DNA of 64,000 nt from contig NZ_FMBL01000002.1 of assembly GCF_900094885.1 (NCBI RefSeq), forward strand, positions 62,001 through 126,000, written 5' to 3'. Each line of letters opens with the position of its first letter. The first letter of the stretch is position 1. Positions 55,780 to 64,000 of the stretch are shown in pieces. This stretch comes from Bifidobacterium commune (GTDB lineage: Bacteria; Actinomycetota; Actinomycetes; Actinomycetales; Bifidobacteriaceae). A program made the position numbers and the translations under genes. The notes under the pieces were generated by a model that worked only from the letters and a program-made list of their open reading frames with translations, was not told the origin of the DNA and did no database searches.

Positions 55780-58481
55780 GCAGTACCGACACCATGAACT
55801 CGTCACCAAATACGCCAAGCCTATGGTCGAGCGAACACATTGCGTCCCCTTTGTCACACTCCGCCGACACAAACAGAGACGATACGACCGGCACTTGGGC
55901 AATCTCAACCAGAACTCCGATCGTGCTGACTTCAAAGGATGAGAACCAACACCATACACGCGTTACCACCTATCGCCATTGGACCGCCCCTGCCATCGGA
56001 GCCCTGTTCGCAGCGGTCGTCATCTTGCTAAATTCCGCCAATCTTATTGACGTCTACGGCAGCATATTCGTCTGGTCGGCCGCGGCTATTCCAGCATCGC
56101 TGCTTGGCGTTTGCATTGCTCTGACCGGAATCAATCCGACGCTGAGACTTTGGTGGCAAATCGTATTCCTGGCCGTCGCCCAGTTTCTCGTGGGCCCTGT
56201 AATCGCACTGAACGACACCACCATCGCTCACCTCCTGCCGAGCCCACAAACACTCAGCCAAGGTTTCACGCAAACCTTCGGCTCATTCAAGTACATCATT
56301 GCGGTCATTCCACCAATCGGCGGCGCCAACGGAAGTCTGATGGCCCTGTGGACCCTGAATCTATGGACAGCCTTCCTTGCTGGCGTTTTCGCAGTTTCGG
56401 CAAACAACAAGATCAACCTCATCACGGTTCTTCCGTTGGGGCTGAATCTTACGACGAGCGCCCTGCTGGGAACCGATCAGGGCACACTACGCCCGTTCTG
56501 CGGCATCACAGCGATGTTGGCATTGATTTTTTGGTTCGCCTGGCGTTGGCACTCCTTCGACATCCGCAGACCGATAAGTGCGGTGACAATCATCGCCATC
56601 TCCGTCGCCCTGGCATCCGGAGCAGTGTTCGCCATCCCGGAACATCGTCTGGTTCTTCGCGATCACTACAATCCACCTCTTGACCCCCACCAATATACAA
56701 GTCCGCTCAGCAGCATGCGTTCCTACGTCAAATATCACAAAAAGGAAACACTGCTCACCGTTTCCGGACTTCCCGCCGGCACACCGGTACGCCTTGCCGT
56801 CATGGATCGCTTTGACGGCAACGTCTGGAACCTTTCCGATTCCACTGATGCCAGCGACTCCTCCGATTACCGCAAAATCGGCAGCGGCATCCCAACCACC
56901 GCCGACGGCAATCATTTCAACGCCACCTTCAAAGTCCACAACGGATTTTCCGAGCAATGGCTGCCCTTGGTTGGCGACGCTTCATCCATTGATTTCGACA
57001 CTACCGATTTGTATTACAACACCGGAACGCATTCCGCCATCGCACCCAACACATCCCTCGGCGGCCGCACCTACACCGAATCAGGGATCATCCCCTACGC
57101 CCCCACCCAGCAGCAAATCGTCCGTGCCAGCGCACAGGACATCACACAGCCCGAGGTAAAGGACACCCCCAACAGCGTCGGCAACCTCGCCCCAGCCTTG
57201 ACAGGCAAGCAGCCCACCGACGGCGCAACGGCGCAAACACTTGCCACTGCGCTAAAAACCAAGGGTTGGTTCTCACACGGGCTTGCGGGCGATTACCCCT
57301 CTTTGTCCGGCCATGGCAACTTCCGCATCGACTCCATGCTCGGCGGCTCCGCAATGGTGGGCGACAGCGAACAATACGCCTCGGCCATGGCATTGATGGC
57401 CCGCCAGCTCAACCTCCCTTCGCGCGTAGTCCTTGGTTTTATTCCAAAAGACAAGGAAGGCAACATTTCCAAGGCTCGAACCACGACCAACGAGAAAGGA
57501 ACGACGCGAACCGATTTCACGGGCAACGACATCGAGGCCTGGGTCGAAATCAACCTCAAGGACTATGGATGGGTCGCCTTCTATCCGACACCGAAGGAAA
57601 CCAAGGTTCCGAACAAAAATCAGGATTTGACACCGCCGAACCCGAAAACGCTTGTGCGTCAGCCGCCCGTGCCGTTGGTCGATCCACTGCACGATCAGAA
57701 TCAGGCTCGCGACCAGTCTTCACTTGACGGTGCGGATGCAGGCGACCAGAACCGCAACGCCACATTAATCAGGATCATCGCAATCATAAAGAAAGTGGCC
57801 GTCTACGGAAGCCCGCTGTGGATCATTCTCATCATTTGTGGACTCATCCTGCTGATCAAAGCCATCCAGCTGGCCATCATGGCCCGCAGCGGCAGTTCGA
57901 AGGAGCGCATCGCATCAGGCTGGCAGGCAATCAACATGCTCGCCAAGCAAAGTGGCATCGCGACATCCGGCACCCGTCGACAACAGGTCATGCAAATCCA
58001 TAAGGCTTTCAGTACGAGTACCGAGAAAACATCCACGTCAATAACCGGAAAGTCAACAAAATCGCAACAAAAGCAGGGCATTACCGTCCGTCCCATAGAC
58101 CTGGATCAGCTCAAGCTGCTTTCCCGCGAAGCCGATTGGGTCGCCTTCTCCGGCAAAGAGCTCGATGAAGCGGATTCTCTTGCATATTGGAAACGGATCC
58201 AGACAATGCGCAAGGTCATGCTTGCCGCCCAGCCGCGCATGCGACGCATCGCCACCCGGCTTTCGCTTAGAGGCGTCTTTCATATGCCGAATTTCCGGCG
58301 TTTCAAGCCCAAGCATCTATTGGGCAAAAAACGCTGTGCAAAATCGGATGATACTTCGAGTACCGCAGCCACAACAATGCGACCCGGCACGAACAGCACA
58401 AACACGGCAAACGGCACAGCTATACTGACAGGCGAGAGATTGAAGCGGCAACCCGCCGAAAAGAAAGGCCATCAACTGTGA
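55776..58481 (+). CDS. tgm: TgpA-like membrane protein with degenerate transglutaminase domain
   Basis: 901 residues. Six to seven N-terminal helices (~66-300) are followed by an extracellular transglutaminase-core domain (~500-610), one more helix (~680-705) and a basic C-terminal tail with a DUF4129-like region (KLLSREADWVAFSGKEL, ~775). In the domain the catalytic Cys position is Ser531 (GDSEQYA), the His position is Glu587 (DIEAWVE) and the Asp position is Tyr603 (FYPTP). The fold is retained but the triad is not, so catalysis is unlikely. GGAGG lies seven bases before the ATG. The stop overlaps the next start by four bases (GTGA). Confidence 0.88.
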   Translation: MSSTDTMNSSPNTPSLWSSEHIASPLSHSADTNRDDTTGTWAISTRTPIVLTSKDENQHHTRVTTYRHWTAPAIGALFAAVVILLNSANLIDVYGSIFVWSAAAIPASLLGVCIALTGINPTLRLWWQIVFLAVAQFLVGPVIALNDTTIAHLLPSPQTLSQGFTQTFGSFKYIIAVIPPIGGANGSLMALWTLNLWTAFLAGVFAVSANNKINLITVLPLGLNLTTSALLGTDQGTLRPFCGITAMLALIFWFAWRWHSFDIRRPISAVTIIAISVALASGAVFAIPEHRLVLRDHYNPPLDPHQYTSPLSSMRSYVKYHKKETLLTVSGLPAGTPVRLAVMDRFDGNVWNLSDSTDASDSSDYRKIGSGIPTTADGNHFNATFKVHNGFSEQWLPLVGDASSIDFDTTDLYYNTGTHSAIAPNTSLGGRTYTESGIIPYAPTQQQIVRASAQDITQPEVKDTPNSVGNLAPALTGKQPTDGATAQTLATALKTKGWFSHGLAGDYPSLSGHGNFRIDSMLGGSAMVGDSEQYASAMALMARQLNLPSRVVLGFIPKDKEGNISKARTTTNEKGTTRTDFTGNDIEAWVEINLKDYGWVAFYPTPKETKVPNKNQDLTPPNPKTLVRQPPVPLVDPLHDQNQARDQSSLDGADAGDQNRNATLIRIIAIIKKVAVYGSPLWIILIICGLILLIKAIQLAIMARSGSSKERIASGWQAINMLAKQSGIATSGTRRQQVMQIHKAFSTSTEKTSTSITGKSTKSQQKQGITVRPIDLDQLKLLSREADWVAFSGKELDEADSLAYWKRIQTMRKVMLAAQPRMRRIATRLSLRGVFHMPNFRRFKPKHLLGKKRCAKSDDTSSTAATTMRPGTNSTNTANGTAILTGERLKRQPAEKKGHQL

Positions 58482-59335
58482 CCCGTCATCCCCATATTCG
58501 AGCGGCCATGGGCAGCGACATCGGCAAGAGGCGACGCCGCAATCAAGACAGCGGAGTCAATGAACCCGGCGTTTATATCGTGTGCGACGGCATGGGAGGC
58601 GGCGTCGGCGGCGAACGCGCGAGTGCCATCGCCGCCAAACACTTCGCATCGGTCGCCGACCAGCCAGTCAGGTCGCTTGCGATCATCAAAACCGCATTAG
58701 ACGAGGCCCAAAGCAATATCTACAACCTAGGTCAAAATCTCGGCGGCGTCGCTGGCACCACGGCTACCGGCCTTATTCTCCCCTCCCGGCCTTCCGATGA
58801 CGGCAGCGAACAGGCACCTCTGTGGTATGTAATCAATATCGGCGATTCCCGCACTTATCATTTCGATTTCGACGAACAAGGCAACGCAATCGCTTCCTCC
58901 ATCAGCCGTATCACCAAGGACCATTCCCAGCGCCAGCAGGCTATCGACTCCGGACTCGTGTCACCACAGATGGCCGATGCGGCCATTCCGCGCAATATCA
59001 TCACCCAATGCATCGGCTCACCGCAGGAAATCAAACCCGATTTCTACGCTGTCGTGCCATCGGGTCGATTCATTGTGTGCTCGGACGGGCTTTACTCCGA
59101 AGTTCCCGATACCGCTATCGCAGCGATAAGCCGCGCGAACCCAGACCCCGACCGTGCCGTCGAAGCGCTGATCCAAACGGCCGTGGACGCCGGAGGAAAA
59201 GACAATATCACCGTTCTGGTCGTCGATGTCTGGCCCGAAGTCCCTCATGACGAACCATGGCATGCGAGCAAGCTTGGTGACGGGGAAGAACTGGAAACCA
59301 TCGGGGACATCACCCTTGATAGCTTGCACACATAA
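58478..59335 (+). CDS. prpC: PP2C-family Ser/Thr protein phosphatase
   Basis: 285 residues. The metal-binding and catalytic motifs are all present: RRRRNQDSGVNEPG (Arg and Asp), CDGMGGGVGGERAS, GDSRTYHF, VCSDGLYSEVPD and GGKDNITVLVVDV (second Asp). It should remove phosphate from substrates of the kinase at the start of this cluster. The GTG start overlaps the preceding stop by four bases, so it is translationally coupled. Cytosolic, no membrane segment. Confidence 0.94.
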   Translation: MTRHPHIRAAMGSDIGKRRRRNQDSGVNEPGVYIVCDGMGGGVGGERASAIAAKHFASVADQPVRSLAIIKTALDEAQSNIYNLGQNLGGVAGTTATGLILPSRPSDDGSEQAPLWYVINIGDSRTYHFDFDEQGNAIASSISRITKDHSQRQQAIDSGLVSPQMADAAIPRNIITQCIGSPQEIKPDFYAVVPSGRFIVCSDGLYSEVPDTAIAAISRANPDPDRAVEALIQTAVDAGGKDNITVLVVDVWPEVPHDEPWHASKLGDGEELETIGDITLDSLHT

Positions 59336-59476
59336 ATTCGCAAATTTCCATCTCCATCCACATGGCATATGCACGACATAACGGAAGTAAGCCTATATAA
59401 TCGTGAACTATCGAAGGTTTAAGACGACCGGATGACGCCGATAAATTCATCCGATAAGAGAGGAAAGCAAGACACT

Positions 59477-60073
59477 ATGGTTGATTACGACACAGCTGTC
59501 TCCATCGTTCAGGACTCGGATGCCGACCCGATTATGCTCGCGAAAGTCGCCTATGAAAACCCTGACTTCGGCGCGAACGTGGTTGCCAACTCCCGTGCCT
59601 ATCCAGGACTCAAGCGCTGGATTGCCGAGTTCGGTGACGACCGCGCCAGAGAGACACTTAAAGCCATGGGGTTCGAAGTTCCCGACCGAGGCGTTTCTCC
59701 CCGCGCAGCTACGGAACAGCAGACGCCCGTTAAGAGCAACCAAGCGTCCCATGGTTCCAACCAGCAGGCGCAACAGCCGCAATCGCAGAGCTCAGTGGTT
59801 CACATCGCCGACCAACGTGCTAACGGCAACCAGTACGCACCCGTCAACAGCAGCGCCGCGCAGACACCCTTTGCCACCAACACTTATGGCTACACGGCCG
59901 AACAGGCGCTGGACCCCAACACCGACCAGATGACCATTGCCCGCATCGCCCAGTACGCTCCTGAGTTGCGCCCTTGCCTCGCTCGCAACCCCAATACCTA
60001 TCCGGAGCTTCTAAGCTGGCTCGCCCAGCTGCACGACCCGGCCGTCGACGCAGCCCTGGCCACTCGGCAATAA
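59477..60073 (+). CDS. LRV-module protein next to the phosphatase
   Basis: 198 residues from ATG 59477. It has two LRV-like segments: residues ~5-75 (LAKVAYENPDFGANVVANSRAYPGLKRWIAEF) and ~150-198 (YAPELRPCLARNPNTYPELLSWLAQLHDPAVDAAL). A Gln/Ser-rich spacer of ~70 residues joins them. The C-terminal segment closely matches the end of the FHA protein at 23950-25701. It lies 141 bp downstream of prpC, so co-transcription is possible. AGGAAAGC precedes the start. No known enzyme motif. Confidence 0.75.
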   Translation: MVDYDTAVSIVQDSDADPIMLAKVAYENPDFGANVVANSRAYPGLKRWIAEFGDDRARETLKAMGFEVPDRGVSPRAATEQQTPVKSNQASHGSNQQAQQPQSQSSVVHIADQRANGNQYAPVNSSAAQTPFATNTYGYTAEQALDPNTDQMTIARIAQYAPELRPCLARNPNTYPELLSWLAQLHDPAVDAALATRQ

Positions 60074-60229
60074 GGCAACAGCTTCCACAATCCCAAGATT
60101 TGGCCGCACCCAGCCGTATCAGCCCGCACCAGCCAACCGGCCGCATCAAGTGGCACCAGACCGACACTAATTTAAGTTCCACTCCGCTTAACGATGTAAC
60201 CCTTCAAGCAAACGCGCCCACATACAACA

Positions 60230-60256
60230 AGAGACCCGCCCAATCGACGGGTCTCT
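60230..60256. terminator. Bidirectional terminator
   Basis: AGAGACCCG (60230-60238) pairs with CGGGTCTCT (60248-60256) around a nine-base loop, between two convergent genes. Tails are TGCATT on the plus strand and TGTTGT on the minus strand. Confidence 0.75.
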
Positions 60257-60291
60257 TGCATTACACACTTCTATCACCGCTTACTACGCGC

Positions 60292-60912
60292 TCAGCCTTC
60301 TTCGGTCAAAGCGAAGAACTGATCGCCGATACGCAACGTTGTGGGAGCCACAACTTGGATGGGACGGTCCTTGATCTGTATCTCGCGGTCGCCATCGATA
60401 ATATACGTGCCGTTAAGCGATTCGTAATCCTCAATCCAAAGCACACCATCCTTGTCATAACTGAGAGCGGCATGGTTGCGCGAAACGGTGCGCGTCGGAT
60501 CGGCAAGCTTAATCGACATGGCACCTTCGGGCACCGTTGCCGAAACGTTGCGCCCCAACAGAACACTGGTACCGAGCACGATATCTTGGCCCGTGGCGTC
60601 GTTGTGGAGACGATAGCGCTTCTTGGGCTTTTCGCTCATGAAGGACGACGACAGCACCGTGCCGTCCCAGTCTTCAATGTCGCCCTCCCCGTTGGTCTCG
60701 GGCTTCGAAGACGACCACCCGGCATCAGCCGACGGCTGTTGTAACCGCGTCGACGCAACCGCGCCGATCAACCCATGTCGAGCCGCATCCGCGCTTAGCT
60801 TTCTTGCGGACTCGCCCACCTCATTCACATTGCCAGACACAACCGCGGCATCATCGTCATACCACCCAATCTCTGGTGGCGGAGGAAAAGGCAAAGCGTT
60901 CATAGGCAGCAT
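60292..60912 (-). CDS. FHA-domain protein
   Basis: About 206 residues from the ATG at 60912 (GGGAG nine bases upstream; the frame is open to 60948). A Pro/Asp-containing N-terminal half (~1-105) is followed by an FHA domain with VLLGRNVSATVPEG, TRTVSRNHAAL and DYESLNGTYI (~115-200), i.e. the Gly-Arg, Ser-Arg-x-His and Ser-Leu-Asn-Gly-Thr residues that read phosphothreonine. Convergent with the LRV gene and separated by a terminator. Probably a reader of the nearby kinase, but no partner is established. Confidence 0.88.
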   Translation of the reverse strand: MLPMNALPFPPPPEIGWYDDDAAVVSGNVNEVGESARKLSADAARHGLIGAVASTRLQQPSADAGWSSSKPETNGEGDIEDWDGTVLSSSFMSEKPKKRYRLHNDATGQDIVLGTSVLLGRNVSATVPEGAMSIKLADPTRTVSRNHAALSYDKDGVLWIEDYESLNGTYIIDGDREIQIKDRPIQVVAPTTLRIGDQFFALTEEG

Positions 60913-61109
60913 CGTATCCCACTCCCATAACATCATGCCCATATCCACAGCGTATTCATGCGCAATATCAAGATATCTTGAATCATTGTTTCACGGCCGC
61001 GAATCAGGAGTATCACCAGAACCACGCTCTATTATGCATTTGTCCCGGCGCACCGCAGCACACCGGGACAAACGTTGACCAAATCTACTGGCCGTTCAGC
61101 CTAACTTAT

Positions 61110-64000
61110 CTAGGCTTCGGAACCGGAATCGGACGAATCCGAACCAGAGCCCATACTGAAATCGGTGTCCCCACCGAGATCACCGGCTCCACCTTCATCA
61201 TTCAGGTAGTCATCCGGATTGAAGTCGTCACCGAGCTTCAGGTCGCCAAAGTCGATGTTGGAGAAGTCCACATCGTCCATGTTGCCCTCGCCGAATTCGC
61301 CGGGCGCACCTTCTCCGCCCAGACCGAAGTTCGGGTAGATGGTGTCGCGGATGGCCTTGTCCGGTTCGACCGTTGCGTTGCGATAGCGTGCAAGGCCCGT
61401 ACCGGCAGGGATAAGCTTACCGATGATGACGTTCTCTTTGAGACCCTTGAGATCATCAGACTTCTGCTCCAAGGCCGCCTCCGTGAGAACACGGGTGGTC
61501 TCCTGGAACGAAGCCGCGGACAGCCAGGAATCGGTGGCCAGCGAGGCCTTGGTGATGCCCAGCAGTTCCGGACGTCCTGCAGCCGGCTTGCCGCCAGCCT
61601 TAACCGCTTCGATGTTGGCATCGCGGAACTTGGACTGGTCAACGAGCTCACCCGGCAGCAGATTCGTGGTGCCGGAATCGATCACCGTGATGCGGCGAAG
61701 CATCTGGTGGACGATAACCTCGATGTGCTTGTCGTGGATATCCACACCCTGGGAGCGATACACGTCGTGCACGCCCTCAACGATGTTGACCTGAGCGGCG
61801 CGGGGTCCGAGAATGCGAAGAATCTTCTTCGGATCGACGGAACCTTCAATCAGCTGGGTACCGGTCTCGATGTGCTCGCCGTCCTTAACGGTAAGCGGCG
61901 CACGACGGGTCACCGGATAGCTAATCGGTTCGACGCTCGTATCGTCCGGAGTCAAGGTGACAGTGCGACCGTGGTCGGTGTCCTCAACCTTAACGGTGCC
62001 GGCATACTCTGCAATCGGGGCCTCACCCTTAGGCGTACGTGCTTCGAAAAGCTCGGTAACACGAGGCAGACCTTGGGTGATATCGGAAGCGGAAGCGACG
62101 CCGCCGGAGTGGAAGGAACGAAGTGTCAGCTGTGTACCAGGCTCGCCGATGGACTGAGCTGCAACGATACCGACGGCTTCACCGACATCCACCATGCGGC
62201 TCGTAGCAAGCGACCAGCCATAGCACTGAGCGCAAACGCCACGCTTGGATTCGCAGGTCAGCACGCTGCGTGCCTTGACCGTTTCGACACCATGAGCGAC
62301 CATGTCACGCAACGCGTCTATGGACATCGCATCGCCACGCTTGTAAAGCACGGTGGTGCCATCCTTGGGATCGACGACATCCTCAGCGAGCAACCTCGAG
62401 TACGGGCCACCGTCGGCAGCCTTGACGAGCACCAAGTTGCCTTCCATGTCGTATTCACCGATGCGCATCGGCAGACCGCGCTTGGTGCCGCAGTCTTCCT
62501 CGCGCACGATGACCTCCTGGGCCACGTCCACGAGACGACGGGTGAGGTAGCCGGATTCCGCGGTACGAAGTGCGGTATCCGCCAGACCCTTACGAGCACC
62601 GTGCTGGGAGATGAAGTATTCCAGCACCGACAGGCCTTCACGGTAGTTCGACTTGACCGGGCGGGAGATAATCTCGCCCTTCGGGTTCGCCACCAAACCT
62701 CGCATACCGGAAATCTGGCGGATCTGCATCCAGTTGCCTCGAGCTCCGGACTGCACCATGATGTTGACGTTGTTGTCGTCCTTGAAGTTATCGCGCATGG
62801 CTTCGGCAACCTTGTCGGTGCATTCGGTCCACAGGTTGATAAGTTCCTGACGACGTTCCTCGACAGTCAAGCGACCCATTTCATACTGGTGGTTGACCTC
62901 ATCGGCCTGAGCCTCGTAGTCGCTGATGATGGAGAAGCGGTTAGACGGCTCGACGATATCCGAGAAGGACATGGTCACACCGGACCACGGAGCGCGCGTG
63001 AAGCCGACATCCTTCAACGCATCGAGGGTCGCGGCCACCTGAGCGGTGGAGTAGCGAGTCGCGATATCGTCAACGATTGTGGAAAGCTTGCCCTTGGCGA
63101 CTTGCTCGTTGATGAACGGGTAGTTTGTCGGCAGCGTTTCGTTGAACTTCAAGCGGCCGTAGGAAGTGGCGAAGAGATAGGAGCCGTCCTTAAGACGCTC
63201 TTCCTTGACCACATCCGAGCTGCCCGGCTCAGGGTCGATAACCTTGAGTTCGCCCGGCTCCCAATTCTCGGGAAGCTTGAAATCGTGCGGCAAGCGCACC
63301 AGCACCTTGGCCTGTACATCCACATCGTGGCGGTCGATGGCCATACGCAGCTCGTCGGCCGAGCCAAGCACACGACCTTGTCCCTTTGCACCTTCCACGA
63401 CGGTGGAGAGGTAGTAAAGACCCAGAATCATATCCTGCGAAGGCATGGTGACGGTATGGCCATCTGCCGGCTTGAGGATGTTGTCCGAAGCCATCATCAA
63501 GGAACGGGCCTCGGCCTGTGCCTCGACGCTCAGCGGCAGGTGGACTGCCATCTGATCGCCATCAAAATCTGCGTTGAACGCAGCGCAAGCAAGTGGCGGC
63601 AGGTGGATGGCCTTGCCTTCGACCAAAATCGGCTCGAACGCCTGAATACCGAGTCTGTGCAGTGTAGGTGCACGGTTCAGCAGCACGGGATGCTCGGAAA
63701 TGACGTCCTCAAGCACGTCCCACACGGACGAGTCCTGACGATCGACCAGACGCTTCGCGCTCTTCATGTTCTGCGCGTAGTTCTGATCCACAAGCTTCTT
63801 GATGACGAAGGGCTTGAACAGCTCCAATGCCATGGGCTTAGGCAGACCGCACTGGTGCATGCGCAGCGAAGGTCCGACGACGATCACGGAACGGCCGGAG
63901 TAATCCACGCGCTTACCCAGGAGGTTCTGACGGAAACGGCCCTGCTTGCCCTTGAGCATGTCGGAAAGCGACTTGAGCGGGCGGTTCGATGCGCCGGTGA
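61110..64000 (-). CDS. rpoC: RNA polymerase beta' subunit (partial, 5' end outside window)
   Basis: The C-terminal ~960 residues are present; the frame remains open at the window edge ([22 protein letters not shown]). The active-site magnesium motif [12 protein letters not shown] is visible, as are bridge-helix/trigger-loop sequences ([19 protein letters not shown]) and the Zn ligands [13 protein letters not shown]. The C-terminus is acidic ([23 protein letters not shown]). rpoB should lie upstream, outside the window. Confidence 0.98.
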   Translation of the reverse strand, partial: TGASNRPLKSLSDMLKGKQGRFRQNLLGKRVDYSGRSVIVVGPSLRMHQCGLPKPMALELFKPFVIKKLVDQNYAQNMKSAKRLVDRQDSSVWDVLEDVISEHPVLLNRAPTLHRLGIQAFEPILVEGKAIHLPPLACAAFNADFDGDQMAVHLPLSVEAQAEARSLMMASDNILKPADGHTVTMPSQDMILGLYYLSTVVEGAKGQGRVLGSADELRMAIDRHDVDVQAKVLVRLPHDFKLPENWEPGELKVIDPEPGSSDVVKEERLKDGSYLFATSYGRLKFNETLPTNYPFINEQVAKGKLSTIVDDIATRYSTAQVAATLDALKDVGFTRAPWSGVTMSFSDIVEPSNRFSIISDYEAQADEVNHQYEMGRLTVEERRQELINLWTECTDKVAEAMRDNFKDDNNVNIMVQSGARGNWMQIRQISGMRGLVANPKGEIISRPVKSNYREGLSVLEYFISQHGARKGLADTALRTAESGYLTRRLVDVAQEVIVREEDCGTKRGLPMRIGEYDMEGNLVLVKAADGGPYSRLLAEDVVDPKDGTTVLYKRGDAMSIDALRDMVAHGVETVKARSVLTCESKRGVCAQCYGWSLATSRMVDVGEAVGIVAAQSIGEPGTQLTLRSFHSGGVASASDITQGLPRVTELFEARTPKGEAPIAEYAGTVKVEDTDHGRTVTLTPDDTSVEPISYPVTRRAPLTVKDGEHIETGTQLIEGSVDPKKILRILGPRAAQVNIVEGVHDVYRSQGVDIHDKHIEVIVHQMLRRITVIDSGTTNLLPGELVDQSKFRDANIEAVKAGGKPAAGRPELLGITKASLATDSWLSAASFQETTRVLTEAALEQKSDDLKGLKENVIIGKLIPAGTGLARYRNATVEPDKAIRDTIYPNFGLGGEGAPGEFGEGNMDDVDFSNIDFGDLKLGDDFNPDDYLNDEGGAGDLGGDTDFSMGSGSDSSDSGSEA

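Overview
This window looks like a chromosomal segment of a Bifidobacterium (Actinomycetota). The genes are moderately GC-rich and use ATG, GTG and TTG starts with good Shine-Dalgarno sites. Supporting markers are the fdxC-dapC pair, rpmG directly after a tRNA cluster, a CIRCE-controlled groES, and the kinase-FN3-MoxR-DUF58-transglutaminase locus known in Bifidobacterium as the PFNA cluster. The assignment rests on gene content and order; no database search was possible.

Layout, left to right. 0-2.9 kb: rpsI and rplM (minus), a leucine-rich-repeat-variant (LRV) protein and a YigZ/IMPACT protein. 3.0-5.6 kb: decayed DNA with a DUF4173 membrane-protein pseudogene (nonsense codon plus several frameshifts), a long perfect RNA hairpin and tRNA-Ser(GCT). 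5.9-19 kb: housekeeping genes, namely dinB, a CPBP protease, dapC, fdxC, an amino-acid permease, murB, rpmG with tRNA-Tyr/Thr/Met, an aromatic aminotransferase, groES, a membrane protein, a GNAT acetyltransferase, 5-formyl-THF cyclo-ligase and a zinc-ribbon protein. 19.3-25.7 kb: a SAF-domain protein, then a tightly coupled minus-strand cassette made of an FHA/LRV protein, a 1205-residue superfamily-1-helicase-like protein whose active sites are degenerate, and a 66-residue protein. 26-34 kb: rplJL with an attenuated L10 leader, an NCS2 purine permease, pstSCAB and mtnN. 34-45 kb: two tandem DAHP synthases, pepC, a DivIVA-like coiled-coil protein, a Pcp-like peptidase, a PgeF-like protein, a U32 peptidase and an aldo/keto reductase. 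45.4-61 kb: the Ser/Thr-kinase (PFNA-type) locus with a 2019-residue surface protein, MoxR, DUF58, a transglutaminase-like membrane protein, a PP2C phosphatase, a second LRV protein and a second FHA protein. 61.1-64 kb: the 3' two-thirds of rpoC, cut by the window edge.

The biologically most unusual material concerns Ser/Thr phosphorylation. A kinase, a PP2C phosphatase, two FHA phosphothreonine-binding proteins and LRV modules occur in the same 40 kb. One FHA/LRV protein is translationally coupled to the pseudo-helicase, in which Walker A, Walker B and the Vsr-like nuclease residues all appear lost. In the PFNA locus the transglutaminase-like protein also lacks its Cys, His and Asp triad. 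These look like non-catalytic scaffold derivatives of enzymes that work around phospho-signalling at the envelope. That functional reading is inference; the motif losses are seen directly in the translated sequence.
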